This document shows positions 44,129-52,402 of a DNA stretch of 64,000 bases, in pieces. Position numbers and translations under genes: made by a program. The DNA comes from Bacteroidales bacterium (GTDB lineage Bacteria > Bacteroidota > Bacteroidia > Bacteroidales > F082), in NCBI GenBank assembly GCA_024400295.1, contig JAKSNA010000004.1:1-64000 (forward strand), given 5' to 3'. The notes under the pieces are model-generated. The model was not told the origin of the DNA, did not search any database, and worked only from the letters and a program-made list of their open reading frames with translations. Within the stretch, counting starts at the first letter, position 1. Each line of letters starts with the position of its first letter.

Positions 44129-45289
44129 ATGAACATTACCATAATTTGCGAAGTATTTGGAGAAGCGAACAACGGCACCACAATAGCCGCGCTGAATTTG
44201 ATAAGTTATTTGAAAAAGAAAGGACATAACGTCAAGGTGGTGTGTCCGGACGAGGACAAACGCGGACTTGAAGGATATTACATTTTGCCGAAGCAGAACC
44301 TCGGCGCATTGATAAACTGGAGAATACGCGTCAACGATATTGTACTTGCGAAATTTGACAGAAAAATAATTTACGAAGCCGTGAAAGACGCTGACATTGT
44401 CCATGTCATGCTGCCGCTGTTCACTTCGCGCAGAACATCGAAATACATCGAGAAACTGGGGATACCTATCACCGCCGGATTTCACGCGCAGGCAGAGAAT
44501 TTCTCAAACCAGATCGCGATGCAGAACGTGAAGCTTGTGAACAAACTGATATACCACTGGTACGACGGCAATATCTTCCGCCGAGCACAAGCGATACATT
44601 ACCCGACACAGTTCATCCGCGACATCTTCGAGAATGAGATAAAAAGAAAGACCAACGGCTACGTCATCTCCAACGGCGTGAACAAAATGTTCAAGCCGAA
44701 GCCTGGACCGAAACCCGAACAGTTCAAGGACAAATACTGCATCCTTTTCACGGGACGACTTTCAGCCGAGAAGTCACACATGGTACTTCTTGAAGCCGTT
44801 CACAAGTCGAAATACAACGACAAGATCCAGCTTATCTTCGCCGGCAACGGCAGAACCGAAGCCCCGATAAGAAAATATTCAGCGAAACATCTTGTGAATC
44901 AGCCGGTCGTCGATTTCTTCTCAAGAGAAAAGCTATTGGAAATCATCAACTTCTGCGATTTGTATTGCCATCCGGCTGAAGTCGAGATTGAAGCCATCGC
45001 ATGTCTTGAGGCGATTTCTTGCGGCCTCGTGCCTGTCATCGCCAACTCACCGAAATGCGCGACGAAAGGTTTCGCCATCGACGAACGCAGCCTGTTCAAA
45101 GTCAACGACAGCACCGACCTGGCACGCAAAATAGATTATTTCATCGAACATCCAGAGGAAAAAGCAGAACTCAGCAGTAAATACCTCAAAGAAAGCGTCA
45201 ACTACGACCAGGATGAATGCATGAGACAAATGGAGGAAATGTTCCTGAAAGAAATAGAAAAACATAAAAACTCGTGCAACTTGTGTTAA
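44129..45289 (+). CDS. GT4-family glycosyltransferase
   Basis: This 386-residue GT-B enzyme has the donor-side features of family 4: CILFTGRLSAEKSHMVLLEAV (about 208-228), the acceptor-domain start EVFGEANNGTTIAALNLISYLKKKGHNV, and DLYCHPAEVEIEAIACLEAISCGLVPV, which carries the ExxxxxxLEAxxxG pattern around the nucleotide-sugar site. It resembles 1,2-diacylglycerol 3-glucosyltransferases, so a membrane glycolipid is a likely product; the next gene is an acyltransferase 4 bp on. The last residues, NSCNLC, are encoded by a copy of the CTCGTGCAACTTGTG repeat that also supplies the stop codon. Confidence 0.88.
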   Translation: MNITIICEVFGEANNGTTIAALNLISYLKKKGHNVKVVCPDEDKRGLEGYYILPKQNLGALINWRIRVNDIVLAKFDRKIIYEAVKDADIVHVMLPLFTSRRTSKYIEKLGIPITAGFHAQAENFSNQIAMQNVKLVNKLIYHWYDGNIFRRAQAIHYPTQFIRDIFENEIKRKTNGYVISNGVNKMFKPKPGPKPEQFKDKYCILFTGRLSAEKSHMVLLEAVHKSKYNDKIQLIFAGNGRTEAPIRKYSAKHLVNQPVVDFFSREKLLEIINFCDLYCHPAEVEIEAIACLEAISCGLVPVIANSPKCATKGFAIDERSLFKVNDSTDLARKIDYFIEHPEEKAELSSKYLKESVNYDQDECMRQMEEMFLKEIEKHKNSCNLC

Positions 45290-45290
45290 A
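45266..45290 (+). repeat. Single CTCGTGCAACTTGTG repeat forming the 3' end of the GT4 gene
   Basis: AAAAACTCGTGCAACTTGTG plus TTAAA matches the 23-24 bp repeat at 36459. It encodes the last seven residues and the stop codon of the glycosyltransferase. Confidence 0.85.
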
Positions 45291-45293
45291 TAT

Positions 45294-46103
45294 ATGTCAA
45301 AGAAACAGCGATATTTCTATTATTACGACGAGGTTCACGACGACTTCGCGAGTAACAGTATTGTCGCAAAGCCCATACCAGAAGACTACGAATATTTCCC
45401 GAAGAGCCGTCTGTACAGAATCATCGAGCCTGTCGCGTATTATTTCATCGCCGTCATCATCAAGATTTGCTACGGCCTGAGACTCGTCTTCCCGATAAAG
45501 AACAAGAAGGTGCTGAAGGAAAGGAGAGACCGCAAGAAAGGCTATTTCGTTTTCGCAAACCACACCAACGCCATCAACGACGCCTTCGCCCATCCGGGGA
45601 CGGCGTTTCCGGGACATTGCTACCACATCGTTCATCCCGACGGCATCTCCATCAAAGGACTCAGCACCTTCCTCAGGATGATCGGGCTTTTCCCGAGACC
45701 TGAAAAAAGAAAGACTTATCTCACTTTCTATAATTCCATCGAGAAAGCAATCGGCAAAGGCCGTTCGATAGTGATTTTCCCAGAGGCGCACATCTGGCCT
45801 AAATACAACAAAATCAGGAATTTCCCTGACGTGAGCTTTTATTATCCGGTGAAATTAGACGCCCCATGCTATGCAAGGACGACAGTCTATAAGAAACGCC
45901 GCGACGGAAGCACCAAAGGCGTGACATACTACGACGGGCCGTTCTATGCAGACCAGAAACTGCCTTTCAAGGAAGCCCAGAAAGACCTGCGCGACCGCAT
46001 CCACAAAAAAATGACGGAGCGCGCAAACGACTCCGCCATTGATTGCAACTATCATTATATCAAGGTCGAAACACCTGATGAAGTGAGGATGGAGGTTGTT
46101 TAG
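45294..46103 (+). CDS. PlsC-like acyltransferase
   Basis: This 269-residue protein has one membrane segment near residues 47-66 and a PlsC-type domain: FVFANHTNAINDAFAHPG (His90), SIKGLSTFLRMIGLFPRP and IVIFPEAHIWPKYN, the counterparts of motifs I, II and III. The classical NHX4D has Asn95 at the expected Asp, with Asp96 next to it, so the motif is shifted by one. The family transfers acyl chains to lysophosphatidate or related lipids at the inner membrane. Pairing with the glycosyltransferase, 4 bp upstream, suggests joint synthesis of a glycolipid. Confidence 0.82.
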   Translation: MSKKQRYFYYYDEVHDDFASNSIVAKPIPEDYEYFPKSRLYRIIEPVAYYFIAVIIKICYGLRLVFPIKNKKVLKERRDRKKGYFVFANHTNAINDAFAHPGTAFPGHCYHIVHPDGISIKGLSTFLRMIGLFPRPEKRKTYLTFYNSIEKAIGKGRSIVIFPEAHIWPKYNKIRNFPDVSFYYPVKLDAPCYARTTVYKKRRDGSTKGVTYYDGPFYADQKLPFKEAQKDLRDRIHKKMTERANDSAIDCNYHYIKVETPDEVRMEVV

Positions 46104-46372
46104 CACAAGATGGGAATATTTATGTTTCCACGCAAACCATACGATTACATACTGATAGCAAGATTAAAAATGAATTAGTTTGTATAACACATTGATATAC
46201 AATAATTTACCCCCCCCAGATTTTTAAAAAAAATTTGCAAACAAGAGAATAAAATGTTTAACTTTGCAGCGTCGTTTTCCTTCTGTGATTTTGTTCAACG
46301 GACTTCGCAAAATCCGAAGGGAGCGGCGTGAAAGAGTAAAGTAGAAGTCCGCGTAATTAAAATTTTGTTTAT
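46104..46372 (+). promoter_or_regulatory. Intergenic region with C8 tract, promoter and structured leader
   Basis: A run of eight Cs lies at 46210-46217. TAACTTTG, a -7 box, lies at about 46258-46265. The leader of about 100 bases that follows contains CGGACTTC (from 46299) and its exact complement GAAGTCCG (ending about 46355), an 8-bp stem that encloses a GAAGGGAGCGGCG loop region. No known riboswitch was recognised. Confidence 0.5.
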
Positions 46373-46837
46373 ATGAAGAAAACAAAAAAAATTCTTTTCA
46401 TGGCATCCTTTGCCATGCTGTTTGCGTTATCTTTCGCGGTACTATTGAACAGCTGCAAGAAACGCAATGATGAACCTAAAACCAATGCTGACACAAAGGT
46501 CGGAAGTATCATTGGCAAATGGTACAATGAAACTCCGGTTGGCGTCGATGGCGTTGCTGTTACCACTCTCGAGTTCACAGACAACAATATGTTGCACGTA
46601 ACAGTGAACTATTCAAATCTCGTAAAAGAGGAAGATGGTTTGGATTTCACATTGTCCTATGAAGTAGTAAAAGACAATGTACTTCGTACTGCGTATAATT
46701 ATGAAGACGTTGAATATGTTGACTATTTTGACGATAAATTTAAAATAGACGACGATGCTGTCTTGACTTTCATTGATGATCCAAACGATGATGATACCTA
46801 TGGTATTTTAGATGGTATTTTTTTAAGAACAAAATAA
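46373..46837 (+). CDS. Small lipocalin-like lipoprotein
   Basis: This 154-residue protein has a signal peptide with lipobox LLNSC (Cys28) and a compact beta-rich body: VGSIIGKWYNETPVG, TTLEFTDNNMLHVTV, FTLSYEVVKDNVLRT. The IxGKWY opening and strand pattern resemble the lipocalin-like domains of Bacteroidota lipoproteins. It is very acidic towards the end (DDPNDDDTY). It is encoded 18 bp before the SMase D-like enzyme and is likely its membrane-bound partner or simply shares its promoter. Confidence 0.72.
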   Translation: MKKTKKILFMASFAMLFALSFAVLLNSCKKRNDEPKTNADTKVGSIIGKWYNETPVGVDGVAVTTLEFTDNNMLHVTVNYSNLVKEEDGLDFTLSYEVVKDNVLRTAYNYEDVEYVDYFDDKFKIDDDAVLTFIDDPNDDDTYGILDGIFLRTK

Positions 46838-46855
46838 ACCTTTAACTTGATTACT

Positions 46856-47776
46856 ATGAGAAATATTAGACTTATCAGCAGCATACTGGCTGTTTTATTG
46901 TTCAGTTCTATTTGTTTGAATGCACAAAAGCCGATATGGCTTGTCGGTCACCGTTGCAATTCTCAGGCACCTCTTGCTGCAGCGCTTGAAGACGGAGGCA
47001 ATGGCGTTGAAATAGATGTGTGTACTCCCAACAACGGCGCATTCTGGTGCGTTGACCATGACTATGCATGGGCCGAAAGCAGTTGCGACGGAAAAACACA
47101 CCTCAGCCTCAAACAATATCTTGCACTTCCAGAATTGAAGTATGACCAATTCTGCCTTCTTTGGATTGACTGCAAACATACATATTTAAAAGAGTTGGTG
47201 GAATATGTGCATGCCAATATACCTAACGACATCAAAGGCAAGTTCGCCATTACGTACAGCCGCTACGCTTTGAGTGACATCGATTACTATGTAATGGTTA
47301 ACGGAAATGCAGTACATATCTTAGATTGGCTTAAGGCAAATCTTTGGGAAAATGAAGGCATCAGCCTTGGCTGGGAAAGGAATTTTAATGATTATAAGGC
47401 ATTGCTGGATAGACACGGATTCCCATACGAAAAACATTTCTTCACAGACGGTACCTGGCACAGCAAACAGATAACGAAGAATTCCAGATGGGCCGTAAGT
47501 CTGAGACAAGCAAGCACGTACAGAGATGCAGGACAGTTCTGCCGCCGCGTGGGTATGTGGACAGCCTCGACAGCATACGACGCATATTGGTTCTTTGACC
47601 CCAAATATGCTAACATGACTTGCGATGTCGTTATGGCTGAATGCAGGAAAGCTTTTCATATTCCATTCACGTCACCTACTGCACTGAAATACTGCAGATT
47701 AACTTACATTGACAAGAATACCGACAAGTTTAAAGTAGCCGACCGTAATGATACTAAAGCTTTCTTTAAAAAATAA
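46856..47776 (+). CDS. Predicted secreted sphingomyelinase D / phospholipase D-like enzyme
   Basis: This 306-residue protein has a signal peptide (1-24, SSICLNAQ) and a GDPD-like TIM barrel of the SMase D/PLD type found in sicariid spider venoms and Corynebacterium. The catalytic set can be placed: His32 in WLVGHRCNS, Glu52 and Asp54 in GVEIDV, His68 in CVDHDY and Asp105 in LLWIDCKHT. The spacing His-20-Glu-2-Asp-14-His is close to the spider enzyme (His12, Glu32, Asp34, His47; Asp91). Cys65 and Cys77 could form the disulfide of the catalytic loop. Such enzymes cleave the head group of sphingomyelin or lysolipids. Bacteroidota make sphingolipids, so the substrate may be self or host. The ATG at 46856 was preferred to TTG 46847. 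Confidence 0.75.
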   Translation: MRNIRLISSILAVLLFSSICLNAQKPIWLVGHRCNSQAPLAAALEDGGNGVEIDVCTPNNGAFWCVDHDYAWAESSCDGKTHLSLKQYLALPELKYDQFCLLWIDCKHTYLKELVEYVHANIPNDIKGKFAITYSRYALSDIDYYVMVNGNAVHILDWLKANLWENEGISLGWERNFNDYKALLDRHGFPYEKHFFTDGTWHSKQITKNSRWAVSLRQASTYRDAGQFCRRVGMWTASTAYDAYWFFDPKYANMTCDVVMAECRKAFHIPFTSPTALKYCRLTYIDKNTDKFKVADRNDTKAFFKK

Positions 47777-47807
47777 GAGTGTATAAATTATTGAGATCAT
47801 AAAGTAA

Positions 47808-47837
47808 AGCAGGAAGAGATTCTTCCTGCTTTTTTTT
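47808..47837 (+). terminator. Intrinsic terminator after the SMase D-like gene
   Basis: AGCAGGAAGA (47808-47817) pairs perfectly with TCTTCCTGCT (47821-47830) around a 3-base loop, and seven or more Ts follow. Confidence 0.9.
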
Positions 47838-47957
47838 GTCTCCGAAATTGGAAAAAGAAAATGTATATCCTGATTTATAATCAATGAGTTATTCTTATGT
47901 ACATAAACTGTAACACAAACCAATCTGCCAACTGATCAGATTTTTAACGAACTATTG

Positions 47958-50150
47958 TTAAAAATTAATTTTCCCTTTGATATAAAAGTTCCTTCCCGGC
48001 TCATAGTTGATGTCGCTTCGGTTTGTGGAGAAGAAGTTGGTGTATGTCTCGTTTGTGACGTTGTCGATGCCGCCGAAAAGCTGCATTCCGACCTTTCCGA
48101 TTCTGAACACTCTGCTGCGCAATGCGATGTCGAGCCGTCCGTAAGCCGAAGTCGGTTTTTCGTGGTCGGCGATAAGATGTTTCTCGCCTGCGCCTGTAAC
48201 CTCAACGGATGTTGTCCCGACCTTATCGTAAGTGTATGACACACCAATCACGCCTTTCATCGGCGGGATGTTCGGCAGATAGGAATCGTTTTCTCTGTCG
48301 ATGCCCATAGTGTAAGAGCCTGACGCAAAGACATTCAACCCGTTGATAATGTTGTAATCGAGACTCAAGTCAACTCCATAGAGCAAGGCTTTTCCAACGT
48401 TGTCCAAGACTAACGCCGGCACCGATTCTGTCGCGCCGTCGGTTGTCTGATAGTTGAAAACCCCGTCTCTCTCGACAATCATGTTGTTGATTCCGTTGAT
48501 GAAACCAGAAGCCTGTATGGTGAACCTGTCGCCCCAGAAACGTACTCCAAGGTCACCTGAAACACCGTCTTCCGACTTCAGGTCAGGATTGCCGAGACGA
48601 ACCTTGCTCGTCAGGTCGATGTATTTGAAACGTTCTTCGAGCGAAGGCGAACGGTAAGACCTTGCTCCGTTCAAAACAACATGCAACTTATTGGTAATCT
48701 TATATATGGCACCGATGTTTGCACTCCATGAAAAGTCTTGTCTCTTCCCTTTTTCAAAGGTGATGCGCTGTCCGGCCGGGTGTTCGTTCATGTTGCCGTT
48801 TGTAATGATGTAATCGACATCGTGACATTCCCCGTTTTCGACAAAGATGCCGTCAATGCGTCCGCCGACGGTGACGTTGAGACGGTTTGCAAAGAAACGC
48901 ATCTCGTCCTGCACAAAGACACCTGCGCTGGTGAAAGACGCATCAGGAAGCGGTGATTCTTTACGTTCTATACTATTGGTTTTCAAAACGTTCCCGATAG
49001 AGTCCTGAACCGTCACTGTAATGTGTTTTGTGCGGTCGCTAGTGATGTTCCGCCTCCACACATCAACACCGGCAATGAGGGTGTTTCTGTCGTTGAACTT
49101 AAAAACACCCTGCACGTTTCCGCCGAAAGTGAGATGTGTGCCTTTGGGTGTGACAAGCGTCGGATTCGTCACCTGAATGTTTCCGTTCGGGAGTGTCTTC
49201 TTCGTGACGCTGTTCGGATTCATCTCCACGTCACGTATGATGTTTTGCACGAAGCCTGTGATTTTCAATGAATTAAAAACGCTTGTAAGGTCTTTTATTT
49301 CATAGTTGGCGTTGAAGAGCGTGCGGCTGATGTCTTTATATTTCGCTGTCGCCGTCGGAGCAAATGCCGCGCCTCCGGGTATGCCGACATCTTTCGAGCA
49401 ATTTCTTTGGAAATTCAACTTAATGATGTGATTGTCTGCCGGTTTGAAACCAACTCGCGCGGAGACGTCATTTGTCTTGTAGCCGCTGTTTTTTATAGAA
49501 CCGGCCGGTGTCTTGATGTCACCTCCAAATCCGTAACCGGCGTTGAGTTTCACATACCATTTCTTGTCGCCGACATTCACGTTTATATAGTCTGCATTCG
49601 AAGCATTGACCGAAGCAAGTCCGACCATGGCACACCCGTTGACATAAAGCCTGTCGGAGAAATATCCGTCTTTTGTGATGACATTGACTATTCCGCCCAT
49701 CGCGCCGCTTCCGTAAAGCACCGACTGTGCGCCCTTTATCACTTCCACACGTTCAATGTCATTCGCGTCAATCATTGACAATGAAGCGGTTAAATCGGTG
49801 GCGGTCTCAATCCTGTTGCCGTCAACCATGGTGACGAGACGGTCTTCGGTGAGTCCGCGCACATTGATGTTTTTCGCCCAGACACCGTCACCGCCCATGA
49901 AAATCCCAGGCTCGCCGCTGAGACCGTCGGCGACAGTGAAAGTCGGTCTTTCTTCAAACTTCAACGAGTTGACAACCGCGATGCTGATAGGAACATCCGT
50001 GATTTTTTTCTCAACCCTCAGGCTGCTTACAACGACATCTTCGAGTTTCACAATCGTGTCATTCTCAGAGTGTTGCACTGTCTGCGCATTGACTGCGCCG
50101 GCGCACATCGAAAAGACGACCGCGCCGATTTTCAAAAAACTTTTTTTCAT
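47958..50150 (-). CDS. TonB-dependent outer-membrane receptor
   Basis: This 730-residue receptor has a signal peptide (1-22), a TonB-box-like start (DTIVKLEDVVVSSLRVEKK), a plug domain (about 45-165, with GVWAKNINVRGLTEDRLVTMVDGNRI and EVIKGAQSVLYGSGAMGGIVNVITK), and a 22-strand barrel ending PGRNFYIKGKINF. It lacks the N-terminal carboxypeptidase-like domain of SusC proteins and has no SusD partner, so the cargo is probably a small chelate or vitamin rather than a glycan. It starts 1 bp after the TM1266-type gene and faces away from an SsuABC-type transporter, which may carry the same substrate across the inner membrane. Confidence 0.93.
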   Translation of the reverse strand: MKKSFLKIGAVVFSMCAGAVNAQTVQHSENDTIVKLEDVVVSSLRVEKKITDVPISIAVVNSLKFEERPTFTVADGLSGEPGIFMGGDGVWAKNINVRGLTEDRLVTMVDGNRIETATDLTASLSMIDANDIERVEVIKGAQSVLYGSGAMGGIVNVITKDGYFSDRLYVNGCAMVGLASVNASNADYINVNVGDKKWYVKLNAGYGFGGDIKTPAGSIKNSGYKTNDVSARVGFKPADNHIIKLNFQRNCSKDVGIPGGAAFAPTATAKYKDISRTLFNANYEIKDLTSVFNSLKITGFVQNIIRDVEMNPNSVTKKTLPNGNIQVTNPTLVTPKGTHLTFGGNVQGVFKFNDRNTLIAGVDVWRRNITSDRTKHITVTVQDSIGNVLKTNSIERKESPLPDASFTSAGVFVQDEMRFFANRLNVTVGGRIDGIFVENGECHDVDYIITNGNMNEHPAGQRITFEKGKRQDFSWSANIGAIYKITNKLHVVLNGARSYRSPSLEERFKYIDLTSKVRLGNPDLKSEDGVSGDLGVRFWGDRFTIQASGFINGINNMIVERDGVFNYQTTDGATESVPALVLDNVGKALLYGVDLSLDYNIINGLNVFASGSYTMGIDRENDSYLPNIPPMKGVIGVSYTYDKVGTTSVEVTGAGEKHLIADHEKPTSAYGRLDIALRSRVFRIGKVGMQLFGGIDNVTNETYTNFFSTNRSDINYEPGRNFYIKGKINF

Positions 50151-50151
50151 T

Positions 50152-50397
50152 TCACTTAATTTTTAGCAAGGCCGATTTCACCTCGATGCCGTCAAGACGT
50201 CCGAGTTGTCCGGTCAAGGAGCCAATCTGGTCGGTGCTGCCTTCTAAAATAAGGGAAATGATGCTGTGGTTGTCGGCGCGCGGAAGCCCGATGCGCCCGA
50301 TGATAATCTCGGCATGACGCGATATTATTTCGTTGACGCGTGGAGCCGCCATCCGGTTTTCGATTTCGATAATTACTGTTCCAAGTCTCTTTTCCAT
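50152..50397 (-). CDS. TM1266-type putative regulator (ACT-like)
   Basis: This 81-residue protein matches the TM1266 family of putative regulators of the iron-only hydrogenase system: EIENRMAAPRVNEIISRHAEIIIGRIGLP, then SIISLILEGSTDQIGSLTGQLGRLDGIEVKSAL. The fold is related to the NikR C-terminal/ACT domain, which binds small ligands or metals; there is no DNA-binding domain. No hydEFG genes are in the window. Its reading frame stays open without an ATG for about 35 codons upstream. It is followed directly by the TonB receptor gene. Confidence 0.85.
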   Translation of the reverse strand: MEKRLGTVIIEIENRMAAPRVNEIISRHAEIIIGRIGLPRADNHSIISLILEGSTDQIGSLTGQLGRLDGIEVKSALLKIK

Positions 50398-50706
50398 TAG
50401 AATAACCTCCGGTTTAGATTTTAAAAACTCCGTAACTTCTTCAACTTCAACGTATTGTCTTAATTTCAGTTTATTACGGCCTTCGTTGATTTAGTTCCGG
50501 CAAAAGTAAACAAAAAAATTATACAAATTGTTTATATCTCAAGGATAAAATATATTCGTGTTATTCGTAAAATTCGTGGTGATGGATTTGTTAAAAGAGT
50601 AGAGAGTAAAGTTAAAAGAGGAGTGTTGTGTGTATTATTCGTGTTATTCGTGAAATTCGTGGTGAAAAAAATAACTTTAGTGGTCAAAAATCACTACTTT
50701 TGCAAA
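50398..50706. other. 309-bp divergent promoter region with two TTCGTG repeat blocks
   Basis: On the minus strand TACTTTTG (50508-50501) is the likely -7 box for the TM1266/TonB operon, leaving a leader of about 97 bases. On the plus strand TACTTTTG (50695-50702) serves the ABC operon. Between them are two blocks of ATTCGTGTTATTCGTGAAATTCGTGG (about 50556-50582 and 50635-50663), with a purine-rich run GAGTAGAGAGTAAAGTTAAAAGAG (about 50598-50621) between. No TPP, cobalamin or other riboswitch core was recognised. Confidence 0.7.
50695..50702 (+). promoter_or_regulatory. -7 element of the ABC operon, probably leaderless
   Basis: TACTTTTG ends only four bases before the ATG at 50707, so transcription would start at or inside the start codon. 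No ribosome-binding site fits. Confidence 0.6.
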
Positions 50707-51672
50707 ATGAAAAAATCAATCCTGACATCGGTCATTTGTGTGCTGCTGCTTGCCATGTTATTTTCTTGCGGTAACAGTAATTCACCAGAGAAAAAGTCTC
50801 ATTACGTCATTGCCTCTTTGCGCGGGCCGTCGTCGCTCGGTATGCTTCAACTCATTGACAGTCTGAATAATACAGAAAAATCCACGATTGAAATCGTGAT
50901 TCTCAACGAGCCGCTTCAGGTCCGCAAGATGATGCTTGACGGCAGCGCCGATTTCGCAGTGCTGCCAACCACGATGGCGGCGTTGCTTTACAATAAAGGT
51001 GTTGATTACCGACTTGCCGCCATCTCGACATGGGGCACACTCTACCTATGCGGCAATGACACGACAATTCACACTTGGAATGACTTGAGACACAACAAGA
51101 TACATCTGATGGCGAAAAACATGACACCAGATGTGCTTTTCCGTTATCTCCTGAAAAAAAACAGACTCGAGCCTTATCAAGACGTTGATTTGGATTACCG
51201 TTTCCCGAACCATATCGACCTTGCCAATGCGACAACGGCCGGCATTGCGCCGATGAGCGTTCTCTCTGAACCATATCTGAGTTATTCTATGATAAAAAAT
51301 GACAACATCCACATTATCATGAGTTTACACGATGAATGGGAAAAAGTCGAAGGCTTTGAAATGCCGGAGACAGCGTTTATCTGCAAAGGTGAAATAATTG
51401 AAAACGATTCAGCGTTTGTTGAAAAAATCGTAAAAATATACGAAAAGTCAGCCGATTGGGTCAATGAAAACGCTGATGATGCCGCAGCCTTGGCCGTGAA
51501 ATATGAAATTGTCGGCGACGAGAGTGCCGCCCGAAACGCCATTCCGCGCTCAAACTTGAGAGTTGAGCGTTCGGAAGATGTCAAAGACTTAGTAATAAAC
51601 TACTTAAATGTATTTTACAAGATGGACTCAGCAATAATAGGAGGGAAGATGCCAGATGAGAAATTCTACTAA
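50707..51672 (+). CDS. SsuA/NMT1-type ABC substrate-binding lipoprotein
   Basis: This 321-residue protein has a lipobox LLAMLFSC (Cys21) and a periplasmic-binding fold of the NMT1/ThiY/SsuA class: ASLRGPSSLGMLQLIDSL (the ligand-binding start), MLDGSADFAVLPTTMAALLYNKG and TWGTLYLCGND. Proteins of this class bind sulfonates, nitrate or the thiamine precursor HMP; the sequence does not decide which. The frame runs back to 50623 through the TTCGTG repeat, but the ATG at 50707 gives the signal peptide. It overlaps the permease gene by 17 bp. Confidence 0.87.
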   Translation: MKKSILTSVICVLLLAMLFSCGNSNSPEKKSHYVIASLRGPSSLGMLQLIDSLNNTEKSTIEIVILNEPLQVRKMMLDGSADFAVLPTTMAALLYNKGVDYRLAAISTWGTLYLCGNDTTIHTWNDLRHNKIHLMAKNMTPDVLFRYLLKKNRLEPYQDVDLDYRFPNHIDLANATTAGIAPMSVLSEPYLSYSMIKNDNIHIIMSLHDEWEKVEGFEMPETAFICKGEIIENDSAFVEKIVKIYEKSADWVNENADDAAALAVKYEIVGDESAARNAIPRSNLRVERSEDVKDLVINYLNVFYKMDSAIIGGKMPDEKFY

Positions 51673-52402
51673 AAACATCATCATACTGGCTTCCGTCGCA
51701 GTGATGTTGATTCTTTGGGAAGTGGCCGCCTTACGCATTGATTCCGAACAGATTATGCCAGGGCCGGTTGCGACTTTGATTTCGACTGTCGGGCTTTTCG
51801 GTCAGAAAGGCTTTCTCGCCATCGTGTCAGCCACCGTACTCCGCGGCATTGTGGGGTTTCTCATCGCTGCAATTGCTGGGGTGATTTCAGGAATCATCGC
51901 CGGCATACACGAAGGCTTCAACGCATTCATGAAGCCATGGATTGTGGTGATGCGCTCAACGCCGGTCGTCGCCTTCGTCCTCCTCGCCTTGATTTGGTTC
52001 TCGCAGTCAACGGCGGTCTTCATTGCATTTCTGACAATGTTCCCGATGATTTTCACAAATGTAGTGGAAGGCATTCACAATGTTGACGGCAGGCTGCTTA
52101 AGATGGCCGAGTTATATAAAGTGAAGAAAATCAGAGTGATAAAATGGGTTTATGTGCCTGCAATAGCGCCGTTTATGGTCAGCGGTATCTCAAGTGCCAT
52201 CGGCATCGGCTGGCGTGCAATCATAGTAGGGGAGGTTTTGAGCCAGCCGCGCTATGGCATCGGAAGCAGCATGCAACTCGCACAGATTCAGATGAGTGTT
52301 GACAAGCTTATCGCCTGGACAATCATCGCCGTATTGCTCGGTTTTCTTTTTGAAAAAATAATAAGACTTATTGAAAATGTTACAGTTAAGAGACATATAT
52401 AA
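51656..52402 (+). CDS. SsuC-type ABC transporter permease
   Basis: This 248-residue BPD_transp_1 permease has six membrane segments and the EAA loop MAELYKVKKIRVIKWVYVPAIAPFMVSGISSAIGIGWRAIIVGEVLSQP. MRSTPVVAFVLLALIWF is typical of the nitrate/sulfonate/taurine/HMP permeases. It overlaps the genes on both sides, as expected for a three-gene importer operon. Confidence 0.92.
   Translation: MRNSTKNIIILASVAVMLILWEVAALRIDSEQIMPGPVATLISTVGLFGQKGFLAIVSATVLRGIVGFLIAAIAGVISGIIAGIHEGFNAFMKPWIVVMRSTPVVAFVLLALIWFSQSTAVFIAFLTMFPMIFTNVVEGIHNVDGRLLKMAELYKVKKIRVIKWVYVPAIAPFMVSGISSAIGIGWRAIIVGEVLSQPRYGIGSSMQLAQIQMSVDKLIAWTIIAVLLGFLFEKIIRLIENVTVKRHI

Noticed and set aside
50398..50706. TPP or cobalamin riboswitch near the TonB/ABC genes
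   Set aside because: Neither a CUGAGA-type thiamine core nor a B12-box was found on either strand.
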